Part shown: positions 1 through 12,999 of the stretch, one piece after another
How the letters are laid out: each line of letters opens with the position of its first letter
Position numbering within the stretch: position 1 is the first letter of the stretch
Source: Schoenoplectus triqueter
Taxonomy: Eukaryota; Streptophyta; Magnoliopsida; Poales; Cyperaceae
NCBI GenBank assembly: GCA_964058805.1
Contig: CAXKVV010001680.1
Location: forward strand, 1 to 35,324
DNA length: 35,324 nt
Reading direction: 5' to 3'
Made by a program: the position numbers and the translations under genes
The notes under the pieces: model-generated
What the model saw: only the letters and a program-made list of their open reading frames with translations
Databases searched by the model: none
Told to the model about the DNA's origin: nothing

Positions 1-1518
1 CTGGTTGTGCTAAAAGCTTTGTACCTTCTGCCCAGTTTCTTCTCTCTATGTGCTTTTTTTCACAGGACGCGGTGAATGTGTGTGCATTCTGTATTATAGG
101 TATGTGGAATTTCTATCCTTCATTTTTATCAAATTGCATGTGCTATTATTATAAATTTCCTTTCTCTTCCAGTCTTCCTGCTATTTCAGACAACCTGTAC
201 ATTCCTAAATTGCAAAAGATGCTGATATTTTAAATTAAAAACAAATTTATCATCCTTGATTTTTTTATATAGCTTCTTCAATTATAACTAAGCGTGTCAA
301 ACCTGTATAGTTATGTTGTTGCAAAGCAGTTACAAAGCATTGAGTGTTAGGCTTTAGTTGTACTTTTCTGTAGCTGAAGTACTGTTTGCTTTAAATGCTT
401 TCAGAGTAAAATGCATTTTAGAATAGAGCATGATTTGATTGAAACACATAGCCAGTGGCGGGAGGGGGGGGGGGTATGTTTCCGAAAATTATGCATCAAG
501 TATATAATTTTTGATTATTTTTTTTAGTTATGTATATGGACAGCACCCAAACCCCGTCAAAAATATGTGTTGAGTCATTATTTCAATAAGCTCTGATCTG
601 ATAAGATAAGGTATTATAATTTGTTAATCTTCAGTTTATAATTTTTTCGTTGAAAATTGCATGGATTGTTTGAATCTTTTCCATTTTTTCTCTTTCTATC
701 TATGTCAAAGTGACTCCAATTATTTAATTTCCTCTTCATTCTTTCAACAAATCACCGTCAAATTCGTCATTCTCTCCCTCATAAAAAAATTATATCTGAA
801 TTACGCTCAGATTGACCAACTATTCAGTTCTAAAGTAATTTTTTTTATGTTCCAACTAAAGTTTTGTTAAAAATCCTTTCAAGTCATCAATCTTTTTTGG
901 CTATTGGTACACTTGCTGATGTATTATTTTGAATTTCTCATTCATTTTTGTTATTTTCTATTTTGTTTTAAAATTGGAAGGTCATGGATGCAACTATGTT
1001 GGCTGGACTTTGAAATTTAATGCAATTGATGTTAATAATTAATATCCTACAAAAGATTATGACAGTAACTTTGTTTCTTGTTATATTCCATTGCACATGC
1101 ATCACATGTCATGCTGCATGAAAATTTTAAAAGGATCTTTATAATAATATTATAAATTATAAACAAATATAAAGCTCGACAAGTATTGTAATATTGTCAG
1201 TATAACTAATAACGAGTTTCCAATTTGAAATTTCTGCTTTATTATTATTTTTCTTTAATTACTGATTGTGATCTCAGCCCTCCCTATCTGGAAATCCTGG
1301 CTTTGCCAGGTGTAACGTACTGCATCTATAAGCACCATGCATTGATCATATATTTGTTATGTTATGCCCGTGCTAATGCAGTTTCTCGTGTTTCTTTCTC
1401 AGATGTTAGATATTCCATAGTGTTGGTAATTTGTAGTGCATGGTTATGTTCTATACCTAGAAAGTCATATTTTCTTATCTATATTTTATGATTATCTTTT
1501 TATTATTTTGTCTCATAG
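1..1518 (+). other. 5' non-coding region or intron upstream of the left gene
   Basis: No coding exon is supported here. The stretch is T/A-rich with intron-like composition, and it ends in a plausible acceptor (TCATAG before 1519). It contains an 11-G homopolymer at 464-474 directly after GGCGGGA. The first coding ATG of the left gene lies at 1687 with an in-frame TAA two codons upstream, so this sequence is most simply read as a 5' UTR intron of that gene; its promoter would then lie outside the window. Short open frames here show no codon bias or recognisable motif. Confidence 0.5.
66..99 (+). other. candidate 34-nt non-coding 5' UTR exon
   Basis: A pyrimidine tract ending TTTTTTTCACAG closes at 65 and a good donor (TATAG|GTATGT) begins at 100, which brackets a 34-nt segment of higher GC than its flanks. 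That is the layout of a small 5' UTR exon spliced to the exon starting near 1519. It contains no ATG that would extend the main reading frame. The evidence is splice-site form only, so confidence is low. Confidence 0.3.
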
Positions 1519-1522
1519 GTCC

Positions 1523-1641
1523 ATGCAGCGAGATCCTCTTCTCACAAACTACAAGCAAGAGGGACAAAGTTGAATGAATAGTCCTTATATTGTAAGTAAA
1601 GTCATCAGAGAGGCTTAGGATAGCTCAACAGCCACATGTAA
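1523..1641 (+). promoter_or_regulatory. cluster of three short upstream ORFs in the leader
   Basis: The inferred leader of the left gene has a 16-codon uORF (1523-1573), a 14-codon uORF starting on the very next base after its TGA (1574-1618), and a minimal start-stop ATGTAA (1636-1641). All end before the main ATG at 1687. Such uORFs usually lower main-ORF translation and can target transcripts for nonsense-mediated decay. Whether all three are in the mRNA depends on the leader: a perfect GTAAGT at 1592 could act as a donor and remove part of it. Confidence 0.4.
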
Positions 1642-1686
1642 AACCAATTAGTTGTTTCATTATAGCCAATAGAAATTCGGTAAAAG

Positions 1687-1765
1687 ATGTCACAGCTGTG
1701 GCAACAGCAGCTGCTGTACAAACAGATGCAGTTACAGGAACTGCAGAGGCAGCAGCAGCAGCAAC

Positions 1766-1796
<31 letters not shown>

Positions 1797-4700
1797 GCAG
1801 CAGCAAGCACAATTGCAGGAGATGCCAACGTGGCAGAGTAATAGCTCCTCTCATATAGCAATGTCAAACCCCTCATCATTTCCTGCACAAATGCAGGAAA
1901 TGCCCACATGGCCAAATCATTCCCCTCAAATGGTGGCAAACCCTCAGACCACTTTGCCAACTGGTAACTTAAGCTGGATGCAGTATGGAACTGGGCCCCC
2001 CTTGATGAATAACTTCGCAAATGGTGCCTTGATGCAGCAGAACAATCAGTTGCAGGCGATGCGGTCCATGGGGCTGGTGCCGCAACAAATGAACCCATCC
2101 TTCTATCAGAATTCCCAGTACTTGGGAATGTCTGGTAATGCTAACACTGATAATATGTTGAATAAGACAGTAGGTAGTGGGGTCCAGATGGATACATTCA
2201 GGCCATATCCACAGCCTGTACCCAACTCAGGGTTTGCAACAGATACTGGTACCACGCCGTCGACTAATAATACCATGCAGAATTTTCTAGGGAGCTCTTT
2301 CAACAGTGCTTCTGTCCAGGATAATGCAAACAGTTCTGTGCAAGAGCATTGGTCATTACAAGATAAGGCAAACCAGCCAAGTCAGGCGATGGCGCACTCA
2401 GTGCCCACAACCGGGGGGTCTAGTTTGGATCCAGAGGAGGAAAAGCTCTTGTATGGAGATGACAGCTGGGTTGGTTCTTTTGCTAAAAGCGCTGCTAACT
2501 CATCAGCTGGGGGCGGGTTCATGAATTCTCTGGATGATGGTGGCAATAACTTTGGAGGCTCATTCTCTGCTCTCCAGAGTGGAAGCTGGAGCGCTCTAAT
2601 GCAAGAGGCACTGGATGCATCCAGTAGCGAAAATGGCCAAAATGAGTGGAGTGGACTAACTGTACATAAAACTGAGGTTGCAGCAACCAACCAGCATTCC
2701 TTATCGAGTAGTACGATGAACAATCCCAGTTTACCTAATTTTCAGCAAAATGTTGAAGAAGTGCCCCATAACAATCAGTCATCTCATAGTCATGAGCAGA
2801 GCCAATCGTCAAATGGGATGTGGGCACAACGGCCTGAGAACAGTTCACAATTTGCGCAGAGGGGCCCTCATGGTGTGTGGGTGCCACAACAGAGTAGACC
2901 TACTCAAAACATTACCAATCATTCTGGGAATAACAGACAGAATGGATGGAATTCCAATAACACCCCGTTGCAAACCAGTGATAACTCGAGTATGTTAATG
3001 CAACCCCCAAAACTTGACAGTGGTAAGAATTTGGGGAGTGTGAACTCAAACATGTCTAAAGGGAGTCAGGAAATGAATGTGCCAAGGTGGGCCCAACAGT
3101 CTGTAGATTCTTCAGGAAGGAATGTCTCTGAGAGAACTGATGAGGGCAAACAAGAAAACCCTATTTTGTTCCCTAACCCTAACCCTATGAATAGTGTTGG
3201 CAGTGGATTTTCCTCGCCTCAGCTGGGCGTTGGACCTCACATGGCTCATAACCAACCGATGGGCAATTTGGGAATGAATTTTGAGACAACCTCTTTTGGC
3301 TCGCAACCTCTTATGCAGCCTCAGTTGAATCAACAGTCAGGTGCACAAATGCCAAAGAACCAAGAACAGAGATTTAGCGAACAATGCCAAAATTCCAGTG
3401 GCATGTCTTCTGACAAGGCTAATGAGATAGGAAAGGTATGCTAGTTTTTTGACCTGGTTGTTTTTTTTATCAGAGGAATGGGTCCGTTTATGCTCTAGTT
3501 AATGTGGTATGTCCATATGTACCATCATCTTGTCTTTTTCTTTTTACCATTCCTAAATTTCAACTTTTGTTGCACTTGCAGAGGCATACTGGAGATGAGG
3601 AGCTAAATTCCAGGATTGGCATGCAGAACAAGGATACCAGTAATATGTTATTTAATGGGTCGATGCCTCTTTTCTCTCAGAATAGAACAAGCCAGCCAAG
3701 GTAACCCCCTTTCTCAGGCACTCTAATTTGTAATATAGTCAGATAATGTCCTTTTAAACTCCTTTGATCACCTTTAAATGCTTGCTGTGATATCTAGTAA
3801 AAGTATGAAAGTGTTGTACTTCTTTTTTTGTTTTTCCACTTTGGGCAATAGGGATCCAATGCTAACATTTTTCATCCAACTTAGTGCCAATAAAATTAGA
3901 CTTCAACTGACCCTTTTTTTTTTAACTTTGAATAACTAACTAATTGTTTGATATTTTGTATATGTTATATTCTATGTGAACACGACTTGCTCCGTACCAT
4001 CAAGAGCTAACAAAATCAACAAACCAAAGATTGACAACTTTTATCATTGGCTGAAACCTAATTGAATGATATTTGAGAATAAGTTTTTTTATATCCCACA
4101 GTTTATATTTGCTGTTTTTGTGTATTTGCTGGTTCCAAATTTTTGTCATTATTGCAAGTTTGTCATTATGGTCTGCTGTTTGTTTCAAATCAAATCAAAG
4201 TTCCTGGACCAAAAGGTGGTGAGGATCCTGATTAACTCATAATTCCTTCAATACCAAATGCTATTTAATTATTGCCATGGTGGTTTAGGACTGTATTTTG
4301 TATAGTGCAATTTTGGAGAAAGCATTATTAATGGTTTCAAAATGTGGTATATTAGTTGAATGTACTTGGAAATCCCTTGTTAAAATTCCCTTGTGCGGCC
4401 TGTTATGGCAGTATTGATTTGGTTTTCTTCTTGAATCTAATGTATATGTTCCTTCTGCAGTCAAAACATGCTTGAGCTTTTTCAGAAAGTTGAGAAGATC
4501 CCGAAGACTGATAATTCCGTTGCACCTATGCCTGGCCAATCAGATTTCAATACAACTACAACTCATCCCCACCATAACCAACCTTCTCATATGCAAGGTT
4601 TTAGCCTGATGTTAGGTCCCCCGTCTCAAATGCACCCTGCCTCCAGTCAAACACATCCTTCTGATATTTCCATTAGCAACAAACAGCCAACTCGTGAAAC

Positions 4701-7700
4701 GCTTGACACTAATCTGGCTTCCACCTCCTGCCAACAACTAGCACCACCTAGTACTGGTTCTACTTCTCAGGGGGAATTGACAGAGAACATTCAAAATAAA
4801 CCCAAGCAAGCAACATTTTCTCCAAACAATCAAAACACGTCTGATCCTATAAACCGGGGTTTGACTCAGCAACCAGGTGCTGCCACCGTGTTTAAGAATG
4901 TATGGACTAATGCACCACAGCATAATCTCACACCGAGCATAATCCAATCCATGATGCTACCACGAGGTAATTCTGCTAGCCTGGGCCAGTGGGGCACAGC
5001 TCAAGGAAGGAGGGGAGATTCTGATACTGTTCGGTCTGATATGGGAACAAGCTCTACTGGTTCACAAAATCAAGAGGACAGACATATGTTGGAGGGCAAC
5101 TCCATGAAGGGCATTGTTGGCTCCAAGAGAGGAGCCTCAGAGGCTGTAAGTGGTAGTCCTGCAAGTGGACCTGTCCTTGGATCAGACGGCATCTTGCAGG
5201 GACGTCCTCTTACTCCAAATGCTTCACAGAGCACTTACTCGCTCCTCCATCAAGTGCAAGCTATGAAGGGTGCAGATACGGATGCAGGGAATCGACTTGC
5301 TAAGAGGCCAAGGGGTCCCGACTCTAGTCCAGATACTGGTCCTAGAATGGTCCAATCAGACCCAAGAATGATCCAAACTGGCCCAAGAGCTCTTCTTCCA
5401 GATGGTAAAGCTAGTGGCCTCCTGCAAGGTCATCTTACTCCAGAGGGCAAAATGCTTAATTTTATGTCAAGAGAGAGTGAAGAGAGAACCCCCAATGTAA
5501 CTAATGCACCAAATGTACCAACCGAGCGACCCAAAATCAGTCCACAAATGGCCCCTTCATGGTTTGGGCAGTACGGAAACAATCGAAATGGCCAGAACCT
5601 TCCCACTGTTTATGAGGGGCAAAGGACAAGTACTCCACAATTTAACTTCCCTAAACCACAATGGAACATGGAAAACAATGAAAATAGTAATAATAGCAAT
5701 AAAATTACTACCGATAAAGCACTTGATAGAAGCCCAATCACTAAGTTTGGTCAACAGAATGTATCCCCTAATAATGCTGCATCGGTGGTCGAGGCAGGGG
5801 TTAATGAGCACTCGCCGTCTCCTCTTCAGTCAGGTGCTGTTGCACCTGTTGTTGTAAAAGACAAGAAGCGAAAAGATGGTGCTAGAAAGCTTGTTCCCTT
5901 TCACAAGGTTATTGATGTTCCGGAGAGCATAAGAAGCACCAGGTGAATTTTTTATTCTGTAATGAAAGAATTTTTTTTTTCCTGCAAATGTTAGGAACAA
6001 AGGATTGCTTGTGGTTCTTTTGGTTGCCATGTTTCGAACTTAGCCCAACTAATGCTATGTTGGTAGTTTGGAAAACTGTTCTACCAATATGTTATTTATT
6101 AGACAGTATGCCAGAACTGAGTGGTGTCATTTTTTATTCTTATGGTGCCATCTATTTTGTTCCCTCTTCCAATATGCTGTAGTTCTGTAGAGGGCTTTAT
6201 TGTATTTACATTCCTTGACTACAACCAATCAATTCCCAGATACAATCAAACAAATCTGACACACTAACAATTATTCGATTATTTGTCAGGTGCTGTCAGA
6301 ACAGCAAGATACAGCTTCATGCCTAGTGAATTTTTCAGATCTTTCAGAAAAAAACATGTTTGTTCATTAGAAGTTTTCTTAATCTAATTAGTCAACTTTT
6401 ATTTTAGTGTTGTGGAGATGGACTGGGCTCAGACTACTAATAGGTTGATTGACAAGGTATGTGTTGGTTATATTGTCTTGAGAATTATCTAAACTTGTAA
6501 TGCCAAGATTATTTTTGTTTGCTTGGGAAATATCACATATGACTTAATTCTCTGGTAACTTAGGTGGAGGATGAAGCTGAGATGCTAGAGGAAGGGCAGA
6601 CTACTATTGCTATTCCGAGACGACGGCTAATTCTTACTACCAAGCTGACTCAGCACCTTATACCAGCTGTTCCTCCTCGATTTCTCAGGGCAAAAGCTGA
6701 TACAGCATATGAAAGCATTACATTCATTGTCTCAAATTTTGCCCTAAGAGATGCATGCAGTTTGATTTGTTCCATGGGAGGTGATTCATGTCTGCAATTG
6801 AAGAATGAAAATGCGTAAGTCATTTCTTGAAACCAATTCCCAATTAAAAACTTTGCTTGAATACATTCAAATTATGTAAAACAATGAAAAATAATAAAAT
6901 GAAATGAAACAACTGTGCTACAAGAGATTGCATCTTTTTACCTACCCAATGATCTGATAGTAACTTCAGTCAGAGAAATACATTTTGACCAAGGGCTGTT
7001 TGAAAATGTATGTCCAGATATCAGGATGGTAAAGGTACCAAGTATTGGTACCTTGTTATTAGTTAATTAACGATCTTATTTGTGTACATTATTGAAAGTA
7101 CTCTTTTGTAAGTTGGCTTTTCTTTTGAACTGTCTAGTTCGTCAGAAAGAAGCACATCCATTGAAAAAAGGGGAGAGAGTTTCTTCTCAAAGGTTGTGGA
7201 GGCCTTTAATGGGAGGTTGAAAAAGCTGGAAGAAGGTTTCACTAGGTAATTGAACCACTTTGCCATAATACTTTCCTCAAACTTTAAATTTCACATTATT
7301 TTATATGTAGGAGGTTAGTTAATATTTGAAGAAATCAAGAGTATATTATAGTTCATAATTGCCAAAACCACCAGAGTACACTGCACAATTAGTGAGTGAA
7401 ATTGACAGTGATATTTGGTTTTTAACAACCAATTTCTGTTACCATGTGGATTTAAGGCCTCCATTTACAAGGTGTCTTCCCCTAACTGCTGAGCCAACCT
7501 GTATATTGTCTGTTTTTTTGAAGTAGCTGGTGAGTGCCAGCTATTGATTAATTAATAAAGAAAACTTGCAAATACCAGCCAGCTTAAGTTGTTGTATCAG
7601 CTGTTACCAACCTGTCTATTGTCCTGTTTCGCTAATAATTCTTTCTGCTGCACTTCATGCCAATTTCTCAATTTTAAATCCTCCGGAACAGGTACAAAAC

Positions 7701-8632
7701 AATTTTGTTAAGATTTTCTTGAATAGAAAACCCGCAACTCACAACAAATAATTTATATTTCCTACAAAAATAGTATCTGGTTCCTTGTGTCAAAGGATCA
7801 TTTGAATTAAGAGATCCAAACATAAGTTTGTTCTTTCCAATACTCACCCTGTTGCTCTCTTACTCTTGCCTGCCTCATGGTTAAGCCTCTCTTTCATTTT
7901 TTCTGGTGAAGCATGCTTTGCGTAGAGCTGTCATTGTGCATGCTGTACCAAGCTAATATATTTCAGCTTCTTGAGGCTTGGGTAGCATGACCGGATGACG
8001 ATCCACATCACACTACTCTGTGGGGCCCCAGGTCACATGGTTTTGTGGTGGATCCCATGTCAGCTTCCTTCATTGGGCCTGCATTGCACATCTTCGTGGA
8101 TCTGACACTGGCCCACCTTTCCTGTAGCCTCATGAAGTAATGCATAGCAATGGAAGAGTGATGATATAAAAGAGAAAATGTCAAAAGGGGATGGATTGTT
8201 GAGAGAGGGAGAGGGGAGAGGGGAGAGAGGGAACAATGCAACAGAGGGCACCTGGATTTTGTTATGTTGAACTGGAAATGAAAATAATTTAGTTCAATAA
8301 CTGTGTTCTTTTGAGGACAGCGAAGGAGCATATCCAGAATACACCTGTCAACTCTTTTTTTCTTGTTAGAAATAATTTATATTCTTATACCTTATTTTTA
8401 ATGCTTCAGATTGAACAAGAGGACATCTGTGCTGGAATTTCAGCTGGAGTGTCAGGACCTGGAGATGTTCTCTGTAATAAATCGTATGGGGAGGTTCCAC
8501 CGCCGTCAAATACCAGATGGTCTAGGTGGAGACCATCCATCTGCTTCCAAACCCTTCTTACAGAGAGCTGTCACTGCAGTTCCCATGCCTAAGAACATTC
8601 AAGAAGGTGGGATCCACTATTATTCTCTCTAA
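1687..8632 (+). CDS. plant-specific Gln-rich 'dentin sialophosphoprotein-like' protein (At5g07980 type), 7 coding exons
   Basis: Coding exons: 1687-3435, 3582-3700, 4461-5942, 6408-6456, 6564-6814, 7138-7245, 8410-8632. All junctions are GT-AG and phases agree (3981 nt, 1326 residues). ATG 1687 is chosen because TAA at 1681-1683 is in frame just upstream. The N-terminus has a Q/H tract (residues 22-40), then two copies of a QEMPTW motif, then a long low-complexity Asn/Gln/Ser/Pro region with an acidic-aromatic patch YGDDSW near residue 256. Exon 3 begins with SQNMLELFQKVEK, a conserved short motif as I recall the family, and has basic NLS-like patches (KRPRG; KDKKRKDGARK near 1089). Exons 4-7 encode the ordered C-terminal part (about 1117-1326), with helical and coiled-coil-like stretches (MDWAQTTNRLIDKVEDEAE; LEFQLECQDLEMF). 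The end in ...YYSL resembles the family's usual terminus. Family assignment is from recall; the molecular function is unknown to me, and a nuclear location is inferred only. Confidence 0.85.
1750..1806 (+). repeat. poly-Gln/His codon repeat in exon 1
   Basis: CAG/CAA/CAC trinucleotides encode five Gln, five His and nine Gln in succession (residues 22-40). The codons are mixed (CAG, CAA and CAC blocks), which marks it as a moderately interrupted, slippage-prone tract likely to vary in length between accessions. In-frame changes would be tolerated by the disordered N-terminus. Confidence 0.9.
7246..8409 (+). other. last and longest intron of the left gene (1164 bp)
   Basis: Bounded by donor GTAATT at 7246 and acceptor TGCTTCAG ending at 8409. 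It holds a short imperfect direct duplication (CCAACCTGTNTATTGTC near 7494 and 7607) and a G/A-rich tract with (GGGAGA)-like units at about 8196-8233. No exon or complete transposon is evident in it. Confidence 0.75.
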
Positions 8633-9140
8633 CACCCTAGTTCGGTGCTAGATCACCACCCCCTCCCCACAAGTCCAAACCCCAAGAAGACCTGGAATGG
8701 AAAATCGATGGGTTACAAGCTTGTTGGATCTGCTGTAGAAGGGAGGGTAACAGGGTATAGTAATTCCCCACCTATGAAAATTCTATTGCCCCATTGTACT
8801 ACACTAGGAAGTAGGTTTTTTTGTATATTTGTGGAAACTATGGAAAATATTAGGGGGAATAGAGATGTTTGGTAGGATAATTCAGCTAAAAGTGCGAATA
8901 TGTCGGGTCTCTAGAGGGCGGAGTCTAGGGTTATGCATTGTTTCTTTTGGCATTCTTTTTTATTCCCTCTTTTATAATATTAGGCTTGGCTCGTAATTTT
9001 ACTGAGCAAAAAAGAAAAAAATGGAAATTTTTGTTCAGATAGTTCTTCAGCGGCTGTAAATGAGATCTCATCAATTCGCCCTCTTGGGGGCCTTAATTAT
9101 CATAGCCAGGTATTTCTGGTAGGTTTCAGAGTGATTTTGA
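8633..9140 (+). other. probable 3' UTR and terminator region of the left gene
   Basis: Follows the TAA at 8630-8632. The first part is GC-moderate and non-coding; T-rich and AATATT/TAATAT-type near-upstream elements occur at about 8960-9000 and 9190. No single plant poly(A) site stands out. A block at 9040-9110 bounded by TTCAG and CAG|GTATTT has splice-like edges and could be a spliced 3' UTR segment, but the stop at 8632 gives the family-like C-terminus, so it is not called as coding. Confidence 0.45.
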
Positions 9141-12100
9141 TTGCAATTTCTGTAAGGTTCTACTGTATGTATGTACCGTTGAGTCGGTAATATATGCAAT
9201 GTATTCTGGTTACATAGATGTTCACAGGGTACAAAGAGTTCTATTTGCTAAACATATATTGATAATTGCTCGGAAAAAAAAATTGTGCGCTTAATTTTTG
9301 AGATGGAAGTCGGCATTCGTAGCTGAAAGAGATGGTATCAAGGATGTGAAAAAAGTGGCTCATGATTTGACCGTGGTCCGCGTTGCCTGGTTATGATTTA
9401 TGAAAGAGGAAAACTGATATGAGAAAATGGGGAGAAACATGTGCATTGCGGAAAGCTGGGAGTACGTCTAAGGCCATAATAAAATCATTAAGGAGCGCAT
9501 TAATTGGGCATTATGTTGTTAATGCAGGCGCTATGGACTCTATGAATTAAAAAATCAGTGGTTTCTTGGATTTGACAAGTAGTTCATGGTTGTCGCCCAA
9601 TTATTATTTGATATCGACCCTTAAAAATGATTTGGTAATTGTACCAAACTTCTAGTTTAAATTTAAGTTCATAATTAACTTCACCAACCATCATTATTTA
9701 TGATCTGATTCTGAGCCTCTGATATCTGCTGAGGAGAGGAACAAGTGCTTTTTTCAACTGACATTCATTCCACGCCATGTGATGGAACGACAGTACTCAA
9801 AACCATTCTGTAAACTCTCTCCGATGTATGGGGCCAACTTGTCAGCCATAGACCACACTGTTCTGACAGTATCCGACTCTCGAACTCGAGTAGTTGACTC
9901 GCTTCACCTCTTCCCCTGGCCTTTTCTTCCTCTTTTTTTTTTTTTTTCAATTTCTCTCTATTTCGAATCATAGTAACAACGGAAATATATCAGCCGCCAT
10001 AGTTGGCAATGGCAGAATGTTGTCAGTCTCTATGAGCAGTGGAGACTAAACTATTAGCAAAATGCGGACCGTTTAGATTGAATGGCAGCACCTCCATAAA
10101 CCATTTATAGCAGCAGATGGGGATCCTAGAAGTTCAAAACTGGTTGGTTTTGAACTTTTGAAACATGAAATTTGCATTTCCTATCTAGACTCTGCATTCA
10201 AACGCACATGAACCAATTTCCACGTGTATATAGAAAATAGATATAAAGTTATCAAATATTTAAAACTAAAGATATTATTGTTATTCATTTATAAATATGG
10301 ATAGACAAAAAAAAATTGAAATTGGGGTTTAACGGATCAAATATATAAGATCTGCTTGTACGTAAACAGATAATTGTCATATAAAGATAAAAATGAGGAC
10401 TTACTGTTTTAGATATTTTTCTAACAGATATGAATGCAGATATAAATATGTTTTTTTTTAATTAGAAAGGAAGGGGCTTATAGATTTTAACAAAATTATC
10501 GGATATCGTTTATTATAGCAGGTTCTACTGAAAAAACTATTAATATGAAAGAACTGATAATAGCTTCTTACCTAAGCTTTTCCAGGTTCTAATCTAATAT
10601 TTAAATAGAAGATTTGAAGTACTTAGGAAAGATCAGAATTCCCATTTAAAACCTCGTCAACGATTGACGAAAAAGTTCCCTGAAGAGAATTTAGTTAGCT
10701 TTGTCATGTATGTGGTAAACTATGAAGGCTTTCCGGTTGCTGGTTCATTTATGAAATTTAGATCAAATATCATGAAAACTCTTTTTTATATTATATTCCA
10801 AATTTCGTACATAACAAGTCAATTTGATAGTTGAATAACTAATTCTGAAATCCAATTATTGAACTGATTTATAGGGTCCAGAATACTTGAAATCATCCAT
10901 CGTCCAATTCTGATTTCACCCCTAGCTAGCGATAAGATATTATTGATAAACATAGGTCTCAATCATGGATGGTTATAAGGAAAACACAAAACAGAGAAGA
11001 GAAAACGAGAGAATGATGAGCGCTCAAACAATTTTAATAACATTTCTTTCAAAAAACACAAAATAGGTGTTGCCCCAACGGACCAACTTGTACAGGATAT
11101 GATCTATACGGTGTAAATGAGCTGAAAATTAACATACGCTATCAAGTTTGTGTTAAGAGGGCAGATGCAGTGCCTCTGTACTTGTCCCCTTATTTCCTCT
11201 GTTACATTGACAAACGGGTCTCACACGCATGTGACTTTTAGGAGGTCTCATTTTTTAAGAAAGTGGGGAAAAACGGGGTAAGTACCATATATTTTCCTTG
11301 TGTTAATTAATTCAAGTTTAATTTTTATATGAGCTCAATTACTATAATTTTTATATCTATTTTTATATTGTCATAGATAACTAGAGTAAGTATTGTCATT
11401 CGTTTTTGGATTATATTTATTTATTGGTATTTTTTTACTGGTTTTATAAAATAATTGGAAAAATGATTGCATATCGAAAATCAGTTAGAGTTGCAAGATA
11501 AAATCTATTGAAAACCGATAAAATTACAAGTTAAAATATATTGAAAACCATATTTTGTAAAATTCTACTCCAAGTGGATTTTTGGATGGTGGCTTCCTCC
11601 ATTTGTATGTCTGTGAATTTGTCACGGTCATAATTAGTAGTTGTGTGCTAATTAATTTGTCACGGATTTTGTATGTCTGTGGCTTCCTCCATTAATTAGT
11701 AGTTGCGTACTAATTAATTTATTTGTGAAAATGACTAATTAATTATTTGAGTAGTTGTGGTGTGTTTCTATTTAATGAATTCCGTTGAATTACAAAATTT
11801 AATTAACATGATCAATATTAATTGAAAGAAGGGCAAATTCAATGGTGACAATTTAAAAAATGAGTACTAAAATAGTTGGAATTTACACCTTCTTCAAGAA
11901 AATAAATAAAAAGATGCAAAAATCCCCGGTGCATGCGCAATTGCACATGAGACGGAGAGTCATAGAGGCGACTGACGCGTTTACACAACGTCACTTACAA
12001 TGACGCGCTGCCATTTTTATTTTTAAAATTTCAATTTAATCACTCTTATTATTAACAATACGATTATTCAAATAATTAATTAAAAAAAATCTGCACAGCT

Positions 12101-12488
12101 GACTCCTGCAAGGCTGCAACTGCAAGTGGAAGTGCCTGGTGCCTGGAGGTAGGTAGGCTCATTTACTCGTTTCTATTAATTCACATGATCAAAATTAATT
12201 GAGGGGGGCAAAATTGATAGAGGATAGAATAAGAAAGCGATGCTTTTGGTAGCATAGTAGCTCCTAGCTTCCTTTTAAAAACTTTTCTCATCTCATAGAC
12301 CAGGAGGCAGAAGCATTATCTATTGCTGGTCTTATCATTACATACAATGCATTAAAAATGTATCAATAAATTCGGATTATTAAAATAGTTCCAAGCCATT
12401 ACATTCAGAAACCAATGTCTCATCAAAATTTTATATACATAATGTACCCATCATGTATTTATATAATACATAATGTACACCATTCGAG
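9141..12488. other. AT-rich intergenic region, no gene seen
   Basis: No open frame with coding character, no splice-compatible exon chain and no recognisable RNA gene. It contains a T-rich run near 9930-9950 and a local duplication at 11591-11720. The base composition and short decayed direct repeats suggest old transposon debris, but I could not assign a family. Confidence 0.5.
11591..11720. repeat. local interspersed direct duplications
   Basis: GGCTTCCTCCATT occurs at 11591 and 11681, GTATGTCTGTG follows the first and precedes the second, and a 28-bp block TAATTAGTAGTTGnGTnCTAATTAATTT (n at the two differing bases) occurs at 11631 and 11693. The shuffled order fits successive replication-slippage or repair duplications. 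Confidence 0.7.
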
Positions 12489-12955
12489 TGTTGAAAGATA
12501 AACTTAATTTTAGTATTAAAGTTAAATAAATTAGGAAATAAAGGGAGATTCTTTGGCTTCAGCACTTTGGCAGAATTTTAAGGCTGAATAATGACAGCAT
12601 TTGAAGAGATAAATGGATGTAGAATTTAGTGTATGATCTATGGATGGAAAGCTCTTGAAGTCTAGTTTCCAATGGTTCAAATTTTAAATCGTTTGGAGTT
12701 CCCTACAGAGAGTTATGACGATTTTAGTGAAATGGTGTCAGCTGAAAGGGTGTTGTTTAGAATTCTATTTTTATTATATGTTTTTATTACGAATTTTAAG
12801 AGTCATGTCTAAGGCTATAAATAGACTTGTATTCTGTTGTAAGCAAGTAAGAGAGAAGAGAAAAAGTATAATAGAAATAAAAAATATAGTTTGAATAGAA
12901 AGAAATTTCAGAATTATTCTCTCTTCCTTCCACCGAGATATATCATATTATAACA
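12489..12955 (+). repeat. 5' LTR
   Basis: Begins TGTTGAAAG and ends TATAACA. A TATAAATA box at 12816-12823 (repeated in the 3' LTR at 14103-14110) marks the likely element promoter, with transcription expected to start about 30 bp downstream near the purine-rich segment. Confidence 0.93.
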
Positions 12956-12958
12956 AAT

Positions 12959-12970
12959 TGGTATCAGAGC
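12959..12970 (+). other. primer-binding site (tRNA-iMet type)
   Basis: TGGTATCAGAGC lies three bases after the 5' LTR. This is the standard plant retrotransposon sequence complementary to the 3' end of initiator methionine tRNA, where minus-strand DNA synthesis is primed. Confidence 0.93.
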
Positions 12971-12999
12971 CAAGTTCAGTCAATCAAGAGAGATCTGCC

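Noticed and set aside
1625..2098. 157-codon open frame on the minus strand, opposite exon 1 of the left gene, with Ala/Val runs
   Set aside because: It is the antisense reading of the CAG/CAC repeat and its flank; low-complexity Ala/Val/Gly runs are what antisense Gln/His codons give, and the + strand frame has splice and homology support.
8008..8331. 107-codon minus-strand frame in the last intron of the left gene
   Set aside because: It comes from the purine-rich tract read as Ser/Pro/Leu on the opposite strand; no motif, no splice context and located in an intron.
9040..9110. Extra coding exon of the left gene via a donor at about 8605
   Set aside because: The splice-like edges and open frame are real, but the unspliced stop at 8632 gives a C-terminus that matches the family as I recall it (ending Ser-Leu), whereas the alternative gives an unfamiliar tail. 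It is kept only as a possible 3' UTR splice.
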